The position numbers and the translations under genes were made by a program. 64,000 bases of DNA from NCBI GenBank assembly GCA_029721435.1, contig CM056583.1, forward strand, positions 86,567,620 to 86,631,619. Reading direction: 5' to 3'. Position 1 is the first letter of the stretch; every line of letters starts with the position of its first letter. Origin of the DNA: Gymnothorax reevesii (Eukaryota; Chordata; Actinopteri; Anguilliformes; Muraenidae). Below, piece after piece: positions 34,527-46,689 of this stretch. The notes below the pieces were generated by a model. It saw only the letters and a list, made by a program, of their open reading frames with translations, did no database searches and had not been told where the DNA came from.

Positions 34527-35421
34527 GGCCTGTATTCACAAAGCACCTTGGCGCTAAAAGTAGGTCCTAACTGCCAGATTTGGGAGAAAATCCTAAAGAA
34601 AATAGGCATCAGTCATAAATTTAGGACTCCTAATTATTTTTGCAAAGTGTTATTCACAAAGCATTTTAGGCCTAAAATTAGCTCCTTGTCCCGGAGAGCT
34701 TAAAAGTAGTCAAGAGGACTCCTAATTCAGTAAAACCTATTCACAGTCAGAAAATGGCTTCTGCTGTTGAAAGACGGAATGAAATTCTGAATGATGCGCA
34801 GTCGTTGAAAAGATTTCTGATCGACCATGAAGGGATTTTTAATGTTGTTGACTTTGTGAGGGAGAGAATTATGTCTCCAGCTATGAGAAACAACCAAATA
34901 AGCCCCAAAATAAAATGTTTCACAACGCATTGTTACTTGGCCCCCGGAAAAAATGCAACTTTGCAATGCGGACAATTAGGGATTTCATAGTCATCTATCA
35001 GTCGCTCGATTCAACAAACAATAAATGCGCTCTGTGAACTTTATATCATCAGACAGTTTATCCGGTTTTCAATGGACATTCGCCAACAACATAGAATCAA
35101 ACTTGAATTCATGCCCATCTCAGGAATGCCCGGTTATCATTGGTGCTATTGACGGGACCCATATTCCAATTATTTCTCCGACCCAAGATGAAGAGATATT
35201 TGTCAATAGAAAAAAAGTAAATTCCATCAACACCCAGATAGTATTTGAAGCCGAATAAAATATTTTGGAAATTTTTGTGAAATGCCCAGGACCCACGCAC
35301 GACTCGCATTTTAATGGAAAGCAGCTTATGCCACTTCTTTGACAGGAATTATGTACTTGTGAGACGTCACTTGCTAGGGGACAGTGGCTTTTGTGCTGTA
35401 CCTCCTCCTGATATGCATTAA
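34527..35421 (+). mobile_element. PIF/Harbinger-like transposon relic
   Basis: The left end GGCCTGTATTCACAAAGC and a second internal copy (TATTCACAAAGCATTTTAGG, about 34651) are typical of fish Harbinger-type ends; the right end was not found, so the 3' side is truncated. It contains a decayed transposase gene on the plus strand. Confidence 0.75.
34754..35421 (+). pseudogene. Harbinger DDE transposase pseudogene
   Basis: Resembles HARBI1-type nuclease proteins, the DDE transposases of PIF/Harbinger elements. Pieces in order: N-terminal helical part (34754-34990, ending in a stop); a segment with SISRSIQQTINAL before position 35130; then, after a frameshift, VIIGAIDGTHIPI (first catalytic Asp), FVNRKKVNSINTQ, and GPTHDSHF (second Asp region) with stops at about 35256 and 35340; then a further frame change to LLGDSGF and a stop at 35419. 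The C-terminal region with the catalytic Glu is absent. At least two frameshifts and three stops make it inactive. Confidence 0.88.
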
Positions 35422-35569
35422 TTGTTTTATCAGGCTATTGAGCGAGGGTTACATAAATACAGCAATTTTTAATAAATTTTCAAATTAATACACGTCTACT
35501 TACAAATCTTACTGTTTAATCAAAGTAATATCAGTATTTATATATCTTTAGCTACTGTTTGCTTCAGTG

Positions 35570-35735
35570 AAGGCCCCAGGTTTGAATCTAGCCTGGAGTT
35601 TGTATGTTCTTCCTCTGTTTGCATGGGCCCTCACACTTCAGTTTCCCTCCACAGTCCATAGGCATGCATGGGCAGGGATGACTGGAGACTGTAGTTTGTC
35701 CTGAGGTATGGATGAGTCTCTAAACGATGAAAGAC
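35570..35735 (+). repeat. old fish interspersed repeat fragment
   Basis: GCCTGGAGTTTGTATGTTCT and CCTCCACAGTCCATAGGCAT resemble a very common fish repeat with 'gagtttgcatgttc' and 'cacagtccaaagacatgca'. A related, more decayed copy lies at 55018-55340. Confidence 0.55.
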
Positions 35736-38159
35736 TACAGAGTCCCGAATTGTTGAAGATGCGGTGCTGCTGGTTGTCGCCCATTGGATATTTGGATGCT
35801 TCAGTAACATCCCGCCCCTCCAACCCAACCCTGACCAGGAATAAAGAAACTTCATGAATAAGTGGACGCTTCGTAAATTCCATCTTCTTACCCCTGTTTT
35901 AGTTACAGTCTTAATGAAGACTGACTCATTAAGTTTCATGCTATCCTGACGTGTTATCCTTGCATCACTCCCTCTTCCCAAACATGTTTATGTGCGACGC
36001 ACACAACACATATCTGCATAAACACATACCTGATTACACACTTCTAGGCTATGAGGGCCAACAGCTAGATTTCCTCCAATATGGATACTTACATCTACAA
36101 TTCACAATGGTGTAATAATTATATTACCGCTCTCTTGATTAAAACGTCAATAAACATGAAGACCTAATTGAATTGTACTTTGGAACAATAACCAAACAAT
36201 TCCCTTGTAGGATTGATGTACAGCATTCTGTTTATCCTGGTTGAATATTCACAGGAAAAAATACAGAAAAAAATCTGAGTCACACATTGTACAACAATTT
36301 TAAAAAAAATGAGCTGAGATGTGCAATGTTAAAATGACTGTATGGAAATTCTTCACAGTGACAATTGGTTTCAATCTACTGAGCATTAAAGTTTCAGGCA
36401 ACACAGAAAAGAAAAAAAAGAAACCCCAGAAAATCAAATGCTTTACCTGGCTGCCCTTGCAGAAATGTCCTAGTTCTTTAGAAAAAGCTGTTCTTTGTCT
36501 TCTTGAAGTGGGGAATGAAAAATGAATGTGCTTTACTACCAAGTACATTTTATTTTTCTACTGTGTACACTGACAGTATTTGTTAACAGGAATTTTCTGT
36601 CTCTACATATGCAGCAGATTCTTTAGAATTGGCCCATTGCCAGCCATTCTTATCTTCCTAAATATTCTTCAAAGGCCGTTCAGAACTATGGTCTGCAAGA
36701 TGGAAGAAGATTTCTTGCTTTGCATATTGACAGCATTATTTTAACATGTACATTCTCCATTCTCCAGCATGTGATTAACAAATAATAGAGCATCGTCAGC
36801 TGGCTGGCTTCTCTCATTTGATCTCTCAGTATTTGCCCGTGAGTGGATGTAATGTTGGCTCAGCTGCATCGGTTTTTTATGGCGTGTGGCCCTGAAATGC
36901 TGCGCAAATCTTTTCCATCAGAATATACAACCCTAGGGCTATGGGATTGTGTACTGGGGGAAAAAAAATCATATTACTAATCATGCAGAATATTCCTATC
37001 GTCCATCAATATTTTCTCTCTGGCGCTCAAAACCTACTGCGAGTTAACAGCAGAGGTCTTGAAAACCTGACCTGCTGAAACTGAAAGGGTCATATACTAG
37101 TTTATAAAGCAGCTGGGTTGTTCATTCAGCTGAAACTCTGGGTTTCAGTCTGACAGTGTGCCAGACTGGTGTTGAATCCCAATGTTACTGGTTTTGACTG
37201 TAATTGGCAGCACCACTGGAGAAGCCTGTAATTGTCCTCTTTCCTGCACAAGAGCAAATCCACTGCATCCTCAGCTGAAAGGAGTCTTCCTGATCACCTT
37301 TAACGGTCATTCCAACTCTCAGAGACGATCCAGCCTCACCTCAGAATCATTTGATTTTTGTTCTTTTTTTTGTGCATAACAGGTATCATTTTGAAAGATA
37401 GTTTTCAAAATTTTCATAATGTAAAATTTAAAATGTTTGAAGAGTTATGTCTATTTGAAGTGTATAGGGGTAGTCCAAATTTTGGCAACTTTGATTCCGC
37501 CTTATTTTTCAAAAGTTTTTGAACTTTCATAGCTGCATAATTGAAACTGCTGGTATCATGGGATTTTGATGTTGATACACATTTATGCACTGTCCAAAAG
37601 TGATGTCAGATCTGTTCTGGATGAAAAACTTTTCTCTTTATCAAACATTATAATCTTATTTTTTCCAGTTCAACTTCGTGCACACACAACTTGAACATTA
37701 TCTCGGGAAATACTTTCAGCAGCTGTATTCAGACTGCTCAGTTTTATTGTCTTGGAAATATTTTAATGTGAACTGGTATGGGTTGCTGGTATATTTGAAC
37801 TGTGTTTTGAATGTCATTAACCAAATTGAAAAAAAAAAGATTTTGTCAATGCCACCACCTCCTTTCTCAGAGCCACAGGTTCGAGTTCATCTACAAGCAC
37901 AAGGCACTTGAGAATGGAAATGCTGTTCATAAATTTTTTATTTGATCAATTTCAACTTCAGCTGTATGAAAGAGGAGTGTGGTAAACTTCTTTCAAATGT
38001 TTAACTTTTGCTAATTTTAGCAATGGTTGGATACAATCAGAATACAATCCAGATACAATCCTTTAAAATGGATAGGCTAAATTCATCGCTGGAATAATTC
38101 ATCATTAATTCTTCATTTTTACAGGAGCCACTGTGAAGTACACCTCATCACACAGGGAT
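35736..38159. other. unassigned DNA
   Basis: Nothing recognised beyond short poly-A/T runs. Open frames are short and lack domains. Confidence 0.4.
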
Positions 38160-38363
38160 TGAATTTTTTTTTTTAATTATTTTTTGGGATTTTCTCCTTT
38201 ATTTGACAGTCACACAGTAGAGAGAGGCTGGAAAGTTGGGGAGAAGAATGGGGAAGACATGCGGAAAATAACCCGAGCCAGAATCAAACCCGGGTCGCTG
38301 CAGGAAGGCCACAGCCTTTATGGTGCACACTTAGACCAGTGAGCCACCGGGCTGCCCCAGAGA
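38160..38363 (-). mobile_element. tRNA-derived SINE (second family), minus strand
   Basis: On the minus strand it begins GGGGCAGCCCGGTGGCTCAC (A-box region, GTGGCTCACTGGTCTAAG), has GGGTTTGATTC as a B box and ends AATAAAGGAGAAAATCCC followed by an A-rich tail. The flanks GATTGAATTTT (38158-38168 and 38363-38373, approximate) form an 11-base target duplication. Different family from the 9.2/30.1/51.7 kb SINE. Confidence 0.85.
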
Positions 38364-41214
38364 TTGAATTTTGAGTGATGGAAGGTTTCTTCTTAGGAGA
38401 ATGTGGCCTCCTCACTCAAGAATATTAAGAAGTTATTGGATCCATCATCTCCACAGTCACAGATAATGCTTGGCTAAAATTTGTTTATCCATTTAACAAA
38501 CATATCAAACATGCTGATCTAGTATATAGTGAAAGTGAGTCGTACTATATGAAATTCCTAAGACTACCAACTAAAGCAAAATAAATAAATCAATCAATGA
38601 AAAGCCATTGCTGACCTTCACTGGTTAGCAGCCAAATTCATAATGATCGGCAGGTTGCTATGCTTTGAGTGCACTTTTCCTTGACTGCTACATAGTGTTG
38701 ATTTAAACTATATCTGTCCTGACCGATGCTGGAAGTCTGCAGGTTTTTAAAATTGTAATCACTGCCCAGAAACTGCAGATAAAAAGAGCAATTGACAGTT
38801 CAGGGCTGGTTGTTGAAATATATTTGTATGAAATACAAGCAAACAAAATACAACAAAGGTAATGACTGCCATCTGCAGTACTAGTCCAGCTGGGCCACAG
38901 TGGCCTGCGCTGCTGTAATGTTCCAGTTGTCACGCTTGTTTTGGCAAACATCTGCACACTGTGGTGCTGGGACAGTGCAGCATCGCACTAAGCTGCTGAC
39001 ACAGATGCTTCTGAGATGGGGTATTTTGTGCCGTCTTTTATTGCATTGCATCACAATGACATGTTTGAGATTTGGGCGAAGCGCAGTCCCTGTAGTCATT
39101 ACGTTCTCCCAACTGCTGATCCCAGCACAGCTGCTGTGTGCAGAGGATGCCCTATGATTGGTCTCTTTGCTTCGCTCTGACGCTGGTGTCCATTTGTTTC
39201 CCTCCGCCAAAGGGAAAACAGCCCCCACAGCCTGCAAACACCGACTAAACCTGTGAACCACACTGTCTGTCTATAATTTCCAGTGAGTGTCCTTAAGGTG
39301 CTGTATGAGGGCTGGAGTGTCATTTATGGCTGTGATGGATGTTCTCTGCTGAGCTCAGCTACGAAGGATGAAACTTGTCATTACAGGTTCTCACTACCTT
39401 CACCTCTGGATCCTGCCCGCGAGGCATATTTTTACAGAGATATCTGAAGGTTTCACTTCTCTGTTTAATCTCTGTCTTGTATCCACTTCCTGTGATTCCA
39501 TGTGTCAAACCTAAACACCAGAGTTGTGACCAAGTCATCATGTCCAGGTCAAATCAAGTCACTGGTCATTAGCTCAAACTCAAAGCAGACGAGGGAGAGC
39601 AGTGAGTAGTAAAAGGGGGCGGGGGAACAAATTAGGCAATGAGTTAACTAATTAACAAGCAGAGTGGTGAAAGCTGAGGGAGTTAAAAGCTTAAATACAT
39701 TTAGGATCAGAGAGGGGTCAATGTCAACCTGAAATGCAGCTCATGGCTCTCAGCTTTCAGATTCCTGATTTCTCTGTTCCGTTCAGAAAAGCTCATTATA
39801 ATCAGTGGAAAACCTCTGAATTTTACTGGAGCTGATTTCACTGCGAGGTTTAGTTCTTCAAATCAAATTTGGAGTGCGAAGAACTATTGACCAGAAATAT
39901 TTTTTCAGTGGGATGGGCAGGCTTTATAAATAAATTTAAAAAAAATCATCAAAAATATGCACTGAAAGAAAAATGTTGATATGCTTTGACCTCATGCAAA
40001 TACAACATGAAGCCAGTGCTGATGCTGAATGAGGTGAGCATCTTAACCTTTAAAAAAATCTGACGGTTATCTAGACCACTCAACCAGATGTAAAACAAAC
40101 AAAAATGGACTCGCCACAAACTCTGATTTTGGATTTTCTTTTTCTTCAAAATTATTGTAGCTCTCAGTATTTACTTAAATTGCCCCTCACGATTGCGACA
40201 TCAGTATTACAATACTCTAACAACATTTTAATCACATATTTGTGATCTTCTGCCTTATGGGGATAAACACGTTGAAAAAGACCTCATGATGACATTTTAA
40301 CAAATGTTATTAAATGTTCTATCTCTCTCTCTGTCTTTTTGTGCCCCCCTCCGCCCTCATTATCAAACGCTGCATAATCGCCCGACAGGAATGCCCGGGC
40401 CGTGTACAGTAAATGCTGACAGCTGCTAGCGGCTCTTAGCGATCCCCGAGGCAGCGGAGGGAACTCGCCTACGGAGGAACATGCTCAGCAGATGAGCACC
40501 ATGAGAACGGCAACGTGATACCATCTATTACTTTTTAGAGATTTGTGAGTGAGGGGTACACAAGGAAGTGATTTACTCTCGGGGTTCAGCCGGACCCCGA
40601 TGCTTTATTGATGTGTGACCCCTCCGGTGATTTACTTCCTCACATTTCTCTCTCTCTCCGTTTACTTTTATTCATGCCATGTGTAAACCCGACTCCCGAC
40701 ACAATTCTCACCAGGCCGACTCCGGGCGTTTGGGACAGTGAGCCCCCTCTCGACCTGTGCTTTGACTGATCTCGGAATGGGGGTCAGGAGGGAATTTCAT
40801 ACCACTAATCATTAGGTGCCTCCACAGTTGTCTGTGAAACCTTGAAAGAAACGGCCCCAAATTGACGGTATTACAGTATAATTAGTTTGGTCATCTCAGG
40901 CACATTTATTACCTACCATTAATGATGTATAAAAGATCTAGAGTCTTTACTGAAGAGCTTGATTAGTAGAATCAGATTCCAAATTAGTTGGAATGAAAGC
41001 ATCCACCCTTACTGGCCCTCTCTGGATGAGATTAAGGACCCCTGCACAAGGGCAATAAAAAAAACACAGAAAAATCTATAACTGGGCAGATGAATCATTT
41101 AGAACAAGTGTCGCCGGGAAAATAAATCTCCTCCCTCTGCACTAATTTTAGTGCTTTTGATACTGACTCAATTTTAGAGGTGTTACCTCATCTGTTTTCA
41201 ACTTATAGTGCTTT
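38364..41214. other. unassigned DNA, possible conserved block at 40.4-41.2 kb
   Basis: No gene recognised. 40360-41170 is repeat-free, more GC-rich in part (CCGGACCCCGATGC, CGACTCCGGGCG), and includes homeodomain-like ACTAATCATTAGG (40802-40814). It may be conserved regulatory DNA; this is inference. Confidence 0.3.
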
Positions 41215-41400
41215 GAAAATCTGTGATCTTCAGTGACTTTTCAAGGTCGCTCAAGGTCAAAGGTCATGGTGTCAAATAAAAGTCCCTGTCCTATATGCTC
41301 ATAATAGTAAATGTGTCTGCCTGCAACGGTTTTTGAGTTATAATGGAAAATATAGTATTTTAATCAATGACCATGACAGCTCTGACATTTAACCCCCAAT
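41215..41400 (+). repeat. old dispersed repeat fragment
   Basis: CAAGGTCAAAGGTCATGGTG then AACGGTTTTTGAGTTATAA resembles common fish repeat text of the same kind as 17235-17455. Low-information match. Confidence 0.35.
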
Positions 41401-41859
41401 TGCAATGGAGACTATCAGTGCTACCCCATAATGAAGCATATTGTAAGGGTTGTGCTTTGTACACAGCTCAGGTGCGCGGAGGTCAGGAAGTTGAGGACTA
41501 GACTCAGGTGCAAGGATGGACTTAGTCTGCTAAGAACCTGTAATGTAATGTAATCTAATGTAAAGTGCTGGAGTGAACATCAATAGCACTAAGTGCGAAG
41601 AGTTTTTGAATATAATTATGTAATACGCTGAGAATACATCCATTCAAGACTAGGAATGCCGTTCAGGCATGTACAACGTATTTATGACACTTCACAATGA
41701 GCGAGGGTAAGACTCTTAAATATGCAATATGCACTGCAATCACCCAGAGGCAATCACACAGATGCAAACAATGATGAGTGACGTGAAGAATGCAGTCCGT
41801 GTCTCAGTAGACCAGTGAGCTGGATGGCTGGAGGCGTGGCCTGACACAAATGGTTGAGA

Positions 41860-42120
41860 GTAGAATTGAAAGATCCAAATTTTGGTTTTGGTTTGAAGTT
41901 AATGTGACGAACTTGAAGGAATTTTTAGCAAAAAAAAAAAAAAAATTGACATTTCAGATGACCTTGTCCTTGACCCTATCACCACCAAAATTTAATCAGG
42001 TAATCTACGGACCATTGCCTACCTACTCTGAGAGTTTGAGGTCTATCAGTGGAACTGTATAGACGCTAGATTGTTAACACACAGAAATGGAAACAAACAA
42101 ACAAACTACACCGATTACAA
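41860..42120 (+). repeat. old dispersed repeat fragment
   Basis: CCAAAATTTAATCAGGTAAT, TACCTACTCTGAGAGTTTGA and AACAAACAAACAAACTACA match the layout of the fish repeat type noted at 17235-17455, without its CTTGGCGGAGG end. It contains a 16-A tract at about 41931. Confidence 0.4.
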
Positions 42121-42189
42121 TACCTCACCCCTCTAATTGGTCACTGGCGAGTTCATAATACAGAAATGTTTGTATGTGGGTGGTAAACA

Positions 42190-42710
42190 GTGGTGGCGCC
42201 AGAACTGGAAACTGGGGGGTCACAGAACATCCCTTTATAACAACAATTAGTCCTGGCTTGTCCTCAATCATTTTCCTTTATTAACATGTTTTCCAATTAT
42301 AGTAATAATCCATTGGCAACTGAAGACATGGCTTCTCTCCCCATACGATCTAACAGTGGTGACATAACTGGCCAAATTCAGAACAGAAAAATAATTTAGT
42401 TATAAATAGACCTATGCTTTACGAAAGACAAACTGCTCTGGAACCTCCGTGCTACCTTTTTGCAACATCAGGCGATCTAATCTGTGCTTCAAAATCATTC
42501 GAATAGTTGAAAGGAAATAAAAAATTATTGCAACGCCTTCATGCAATTTTTAATAATGTTGATTTAAATGCACCCAAGTGCGCGTCAAAATGAATGATTG
42601 TCATCTGTCATCTGTCACAAAACTAGCAACACCTGATAGTGAGGATTGATAATTGTTTTAAAGGGATGTTCTGTGCCACCGCAATTTCCAGTTCTGGCGC
42701 GGTGTCATTG
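42190..42710. mobile_element. hAT-like MITE with long inverted ends
   Basis: The left end CAGTGGTGGCGCCAGAACTGG-type (from about 42190) and right end CCAGTTCTGGCGCGGTG (about 42690-42706) are inverted copies; the match continues inward through ACAGAACATCCCTTTA for about 55 bases. A CAGTG-type terminus is typical of hAT elements. The 520-bp interior is non-coding. Fragments of the same family lie at 45600 and 56060. Confidence 0.85.
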
Positions 42711-43298
42711 GCACAAAAGAGTTAAGAATTCTCACTAATGTTTTGTAGATTGATTTATATCTTTACTGATTCTCGCGCAAAATGAAAAATGAAAATGACT
42801 CTCATCTTACTTGTTTTTTTTTAATTATTTTCGATATGAACCCCAAAAAAGATCATCGTAGTATGAAGAATAAAGACTTTTTTTGTAATAAGTTACTCAA
42901 AAGATACATTTTACAATTTACTCCAAAGCACTGACTTAGCTACCATTAACCCTCTCCAGGCTCATGTTGCAAATTTGCAACAATAAATCAATTGATGACT
43001 GATGATAAAATATAAAGACCACATGGGAAATGGTTTGATAAAGTTACCCCTCCAGCTCAGTATTGCAAAAATACTATGTTAGTTCCATCTGCAGCCACTA
43101 GTGTATAAGAACATTTCTCCATGAATGAAAGATTTTTCATATCTCAAAATAATTTTGACCGTGTTTGACTGTTGGTGTGATGTTCTTTTTATGAAATGCC
43201 GCATTAGTTTTACGCCAGATGTAATGGAACACACGTGATGGCCGGTAGTATACGGAGGCCAAGTGCAAAGAAAAGTTGGTCTGTTGAAACCTAAATAC
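42711..43298. other. unassigned AT-rich DNA
   Basis: Nothing recognised. Confidence 0.4.
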
Positions 43299-43950
43299 TA
43301 TGGGCTCTAATTTCTTGGCAAAGCGCAGGGTGGCGCAGCGTGGCACAGCCTGCGCAGTGGTAATTTTGTGTGGTGCAACACCGTGCGCAGCCACTTCGGT
43401 AATTTGGTAGACGGACATGCCCCGAGATGGGTGTGGCGGCGTAATGGGGGGTGGTGTCACATGTTCATCATGCCGTAGTGACAATTTCGTGTGTAAAGGC
43501 TCTGCCAAAAGTGTGCAAAGAGCTCGCCAGAACCAACCTGGTTTGCTGTCTGTGCAGTGGTAATTTGGCTGACCGGCGCACTGTGCGCACATGTCACCGA
43601 AACCTCACAGGCAGGTTTCCAGAATGTCAGGCACATTTCAATGCAATAAATAATTACAGCAACCACTGGTTAATGTAACTATCTGAATCAGGACATAAAT
43701 TATAGTATCTATATCGATTGTCCTGATGTCAGATCAAAGGCGGTTGGCACACGTAATGGAAACTCGACCTGGCTTAATCAACGCAGCTGAATCACATCTT
43801 TCTCAACCAATGACAAACTGCCTAGGCATCAGCCAGTGCGTATATACAATATACATATAATGCTTGCGTTCTGTGCTCAGTTAAGCCACTTTCGCACTGG
43901 ACATGAAACTAATTTTTCGCACGACTGATTACATTCAAAGTCAATGCAAA
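43299..43950 (+). mobile_element. dispersed repeat, copy C
   Basis: Starts TATGGGCTCTAATTTCTTGG like copy A, and carries a single 30-bp unit (about 43344-43373, GCGCAGTGGTAATTTTGTGTGG-like) in place of the 47-unit array. The body to about 43886 matches copy A; the last part, to TCAATGCAAA at 43950, matches copy B. It represents the unexpanded state. Non-coding. Confidence 0.85.
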
Positions 43951-45599
43951 TTGCCTTTGCTGCTTTAGTTCTCTCTAAATCTGTTCTTTTCTTCTTCAGG
44001 CTCAGAAACCCAAGTGAAGGAGCAAAGGGCTTAATTTGCTCTGTGGTCCAGAGAAGTCCCAGTCTGTTCAATCACATCTCCGATAAAAGAGGTGCCACGG
44101 CAGCGGTCGGGGCTTCAGTATCTCCTCTCATCAGGGCAGACGAGGAGATAGATGCAGAGTTCGGGGAAGTGAAGTTAAAGAGAGAAAAACGTTATTTCCT
44201 GGGACTGTGTCCTTCTGATCAGGGTGTGAGCCTGATGTTAAGATGGAGGGGAAAGTCTCCCTCAACTTGTAAGCAGTGAAAATTAAATCCCTGTCTTTCC
44301 TGTTGGCTAAAAAACAAGTGAATGAAGAACAATCTCAGTTATGTGTTTTCTGCAAAATTACCAATACGGCTCCTCACTTTTGAATTGAATGAACGTTATT
44401 GAGCATAGCACAGCTTCATTTTACTGTAGTGAAACGCTTGTACCAGCAGTGATATGGGAACCTGCATGAAAGGATCACACGACATTGACCAGAAAATTAT
44501 TGCTATTCCTGTGATTGAACAGGTCATGTTGTGACTAATATTCCTGGTTTGGTGAGGGTGAGCAGTATGAATGTGTGCTTCCTGACTCCTCAGGGGCCGC
44601 CACTGAAAATAAAAATCACAATCTTGGGTTCAACTATCATCAGACTTTACCAGCCTCTTGTGCAGATGTTTCTTGGGATGTGTCACCCCAGGACGATGCT
44701 TCAAACCTTGCATAAGAGGCAGCAGCATTGCAAACTGAATAGTGTCTCTCATTGGTAATCTGTCAAGACTCAATAAAATACATACAATGTACAATCATAT
44801 CATACATCACAAAAATGAGTGGATTAGGGCAGCCAACAGAAGACTGGGTGACATTATGGGCAGCTACAGTTAAGGCAGGTTATTATTGCAATCTCAGAAT
44901 ATTACTGCATAATAATGCAACTATTTTGTGAACCACTGAACTGCATTTTAAATTATATGGCGTAAACAGTCTCAAAAATGGTCTGAGGGAACTGTATTTG
45001 TTGTTTATGGTTTAGTGAGTGTGAAGCATGATAAAAGTCAAATTTGAGACTATACTCATTTCAAGGGCTTCTACAGTATGTTACGTTGTTTACCCTCTGT
45101 AGAGTTTTTTATCATGGTAAATGCTTGCTGGTGTCAGGCCAGTGGGTTTATGCAGCAATTAGTTTTGAAGAATTTGGCTGCAGTTTGCTATTGCTTTTAG
45201 TCTTCTACATATATTCTACATAGCAAGAGGTCTGGAGCGTGTGCGAACTGAACTCTCCAAAGGCAGCTCCTCCGTACGTATTTGACTTGTAGAAATACGC
45301 CCTCCTGTAAGAGACGTGCTGATAGGTCAGAAGTTTGAGGCGTGGTACACAGATTGACACAGCTGCAAGTGCGTCTCTCCATCTTTCACACGAGAGGTTG
45401 ACTACAGGGGGTAGGAAGTAAGGGTGCAGTGGAATTTTCATTAATCTTATAGTTTGTGGCAGTTTAGTATAATGGTGAAGCCCCTGAGGGTTGTATCACG
45501 AAGCTGGATTATTGAGTTAACAGCATAACTGCATGGGGTAAAATAAGTCCAAGACAGCTCTTCTTTCTTCAGACAACATTCCAGATTTAGATGATTTTC
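43951..45599. other. unassigned DNA
   Basis: No gene recognised. The 111-codon frame at 43944-44279 starts in the end of copy C and has no domain. Confidence 0.35.
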
Positions 45600-45727
45600 A
45601 TGACATGAAACCATGTCTTCAGTTGGCAATTACAATAATTGGAAAACGCATCAATGAAGGAAAATGATTGAGAACTAGCCAGGACTAAAAGGGATGTGTC
45701 TTCGCTCTCCCACTAGCTCCGCCACTG
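45600..45727 (+). mobile_element. hAT-like MITE end fragment
   Basis: GTCTTCAGTTGGCAATTACA, TTGGAAAACGCATCAATGAA and GAACTAGCCAGGACTA match, in inverted orientation, the left half of the MITE at 42190. It ends AGCTCCGCCACTG (complement of a CAGTGGCGG hAT terminus). The Tc1-like element starts directly after it. Confidence 0.8.
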
Positions 45728-45729
45728 AC

Positions 45730-46547
45730 AATACCACTCAAAAGTTTGGGATCACTTGCAAATTTCTTGGTTTTCCAAAGAAAAATACATTTTCAAGCAT
45801 TTTACAAACATTTTTATCCATTTCACAAACGATTAAAATTAATCAGATGATTTTCAAAGAATGATCTACATTTTTGCATAGAGGCCTATTATCAGCAACT
45901 GTCAGTCCTCTGTATCAATCTCCTGGTATGGCTGCTAATCCAAGTTAAGCATTTTATAAGGCTAATTGATTATTAGAAATTATTGATTATATAGAAAACC
46001 CTTCTGCAAATGTGTTGCACAGCTGAAAACCGTTGAACTAATAAGGGAGCGCGAAAGGGAGCGTGGCATTCTTGAGGTTTAGTACCTGAAGCATCAGCAG
46101 TTGTAAAGAAGGCTATTCAGTACGAGAAATTGAAAACTTAAAATCTCTTACCATGCTGTCAACTACTCCCTTCAGAGAGCAGCACAAACTGGCACTAACA
46201 AGGACAGAAAAAAGGAGTGGGAGGCCCCGATGCACAACTGTGCAAGAAGACAAATTTCTGAGAGTTTGTAGTTTGACAAAGACGCCTCACAGGTTGTCAA
46301 CTAGCAGCAATAGTTCCCGTCAAACAGCAGTTTCAGTATCAACGGTGAAGGTGTTTTTTTTTTTTTTGATGAAGGCAAAGTTCGAAGTACATGTTCATCA
46401 TTTTCCATTCAAATCATTATTTCTAACTCAGACAATGTCAGCATGTTCTGTTCATTTTCTATCTTTCCTATTCAGACTAATTTCATGTGTGTTACCATGG
46501 AAAACAAGAAAATTTCCAAATGATCCCAAACTTTTGAGGGATAGTGT
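45730..46547 (+). mobile_element. Tc1-like element, internally deleted
   Basis: The left terminus ACCACTCAAAAGTTTGGGATC and right terminus TGATCCCAAACTTTTGAGGG (46520-46539) are inverted copies of a fish Tc1 TIR. On the plus strand, 46153-46348 encodes the DNA-binding N-terminal part of a Tc1 transposase (KRSGRPRCTTVQEDKFL...SVSTVK). The sequence then jumps straight to 3' non-coding sequence, so the catalytic domain is deleted. Inactive. Confidence 0.88.
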
Positions 46548-46548
46548 G

Positions 46549-46571
46549 TGTGTATATATATATACAGTATG

Positions 46572-46605
<34 letters not shown>

Positions 46606-46612
46606 TTTTTAC
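46549..46612 (+). repeat. TG/TA microsatellite and T26-like tract
   Basis: (TG)n, (TA)n, then a long T run, directly after the Tc1-like right end. Confidence 0.9.
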
Positions 46613-46689
46613 TAAGATTTAGCTGAAAGCAAAGCAAAGAAAAAGAAATTTCAATGGTTCAACTGTCTTAATTTTTCTTAATACTAAAT

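Noticed and set aside
43944..44279. 111-codon protein
   Set aside because: Its start lies in the end of repeat copy C and no domain is recognisable.
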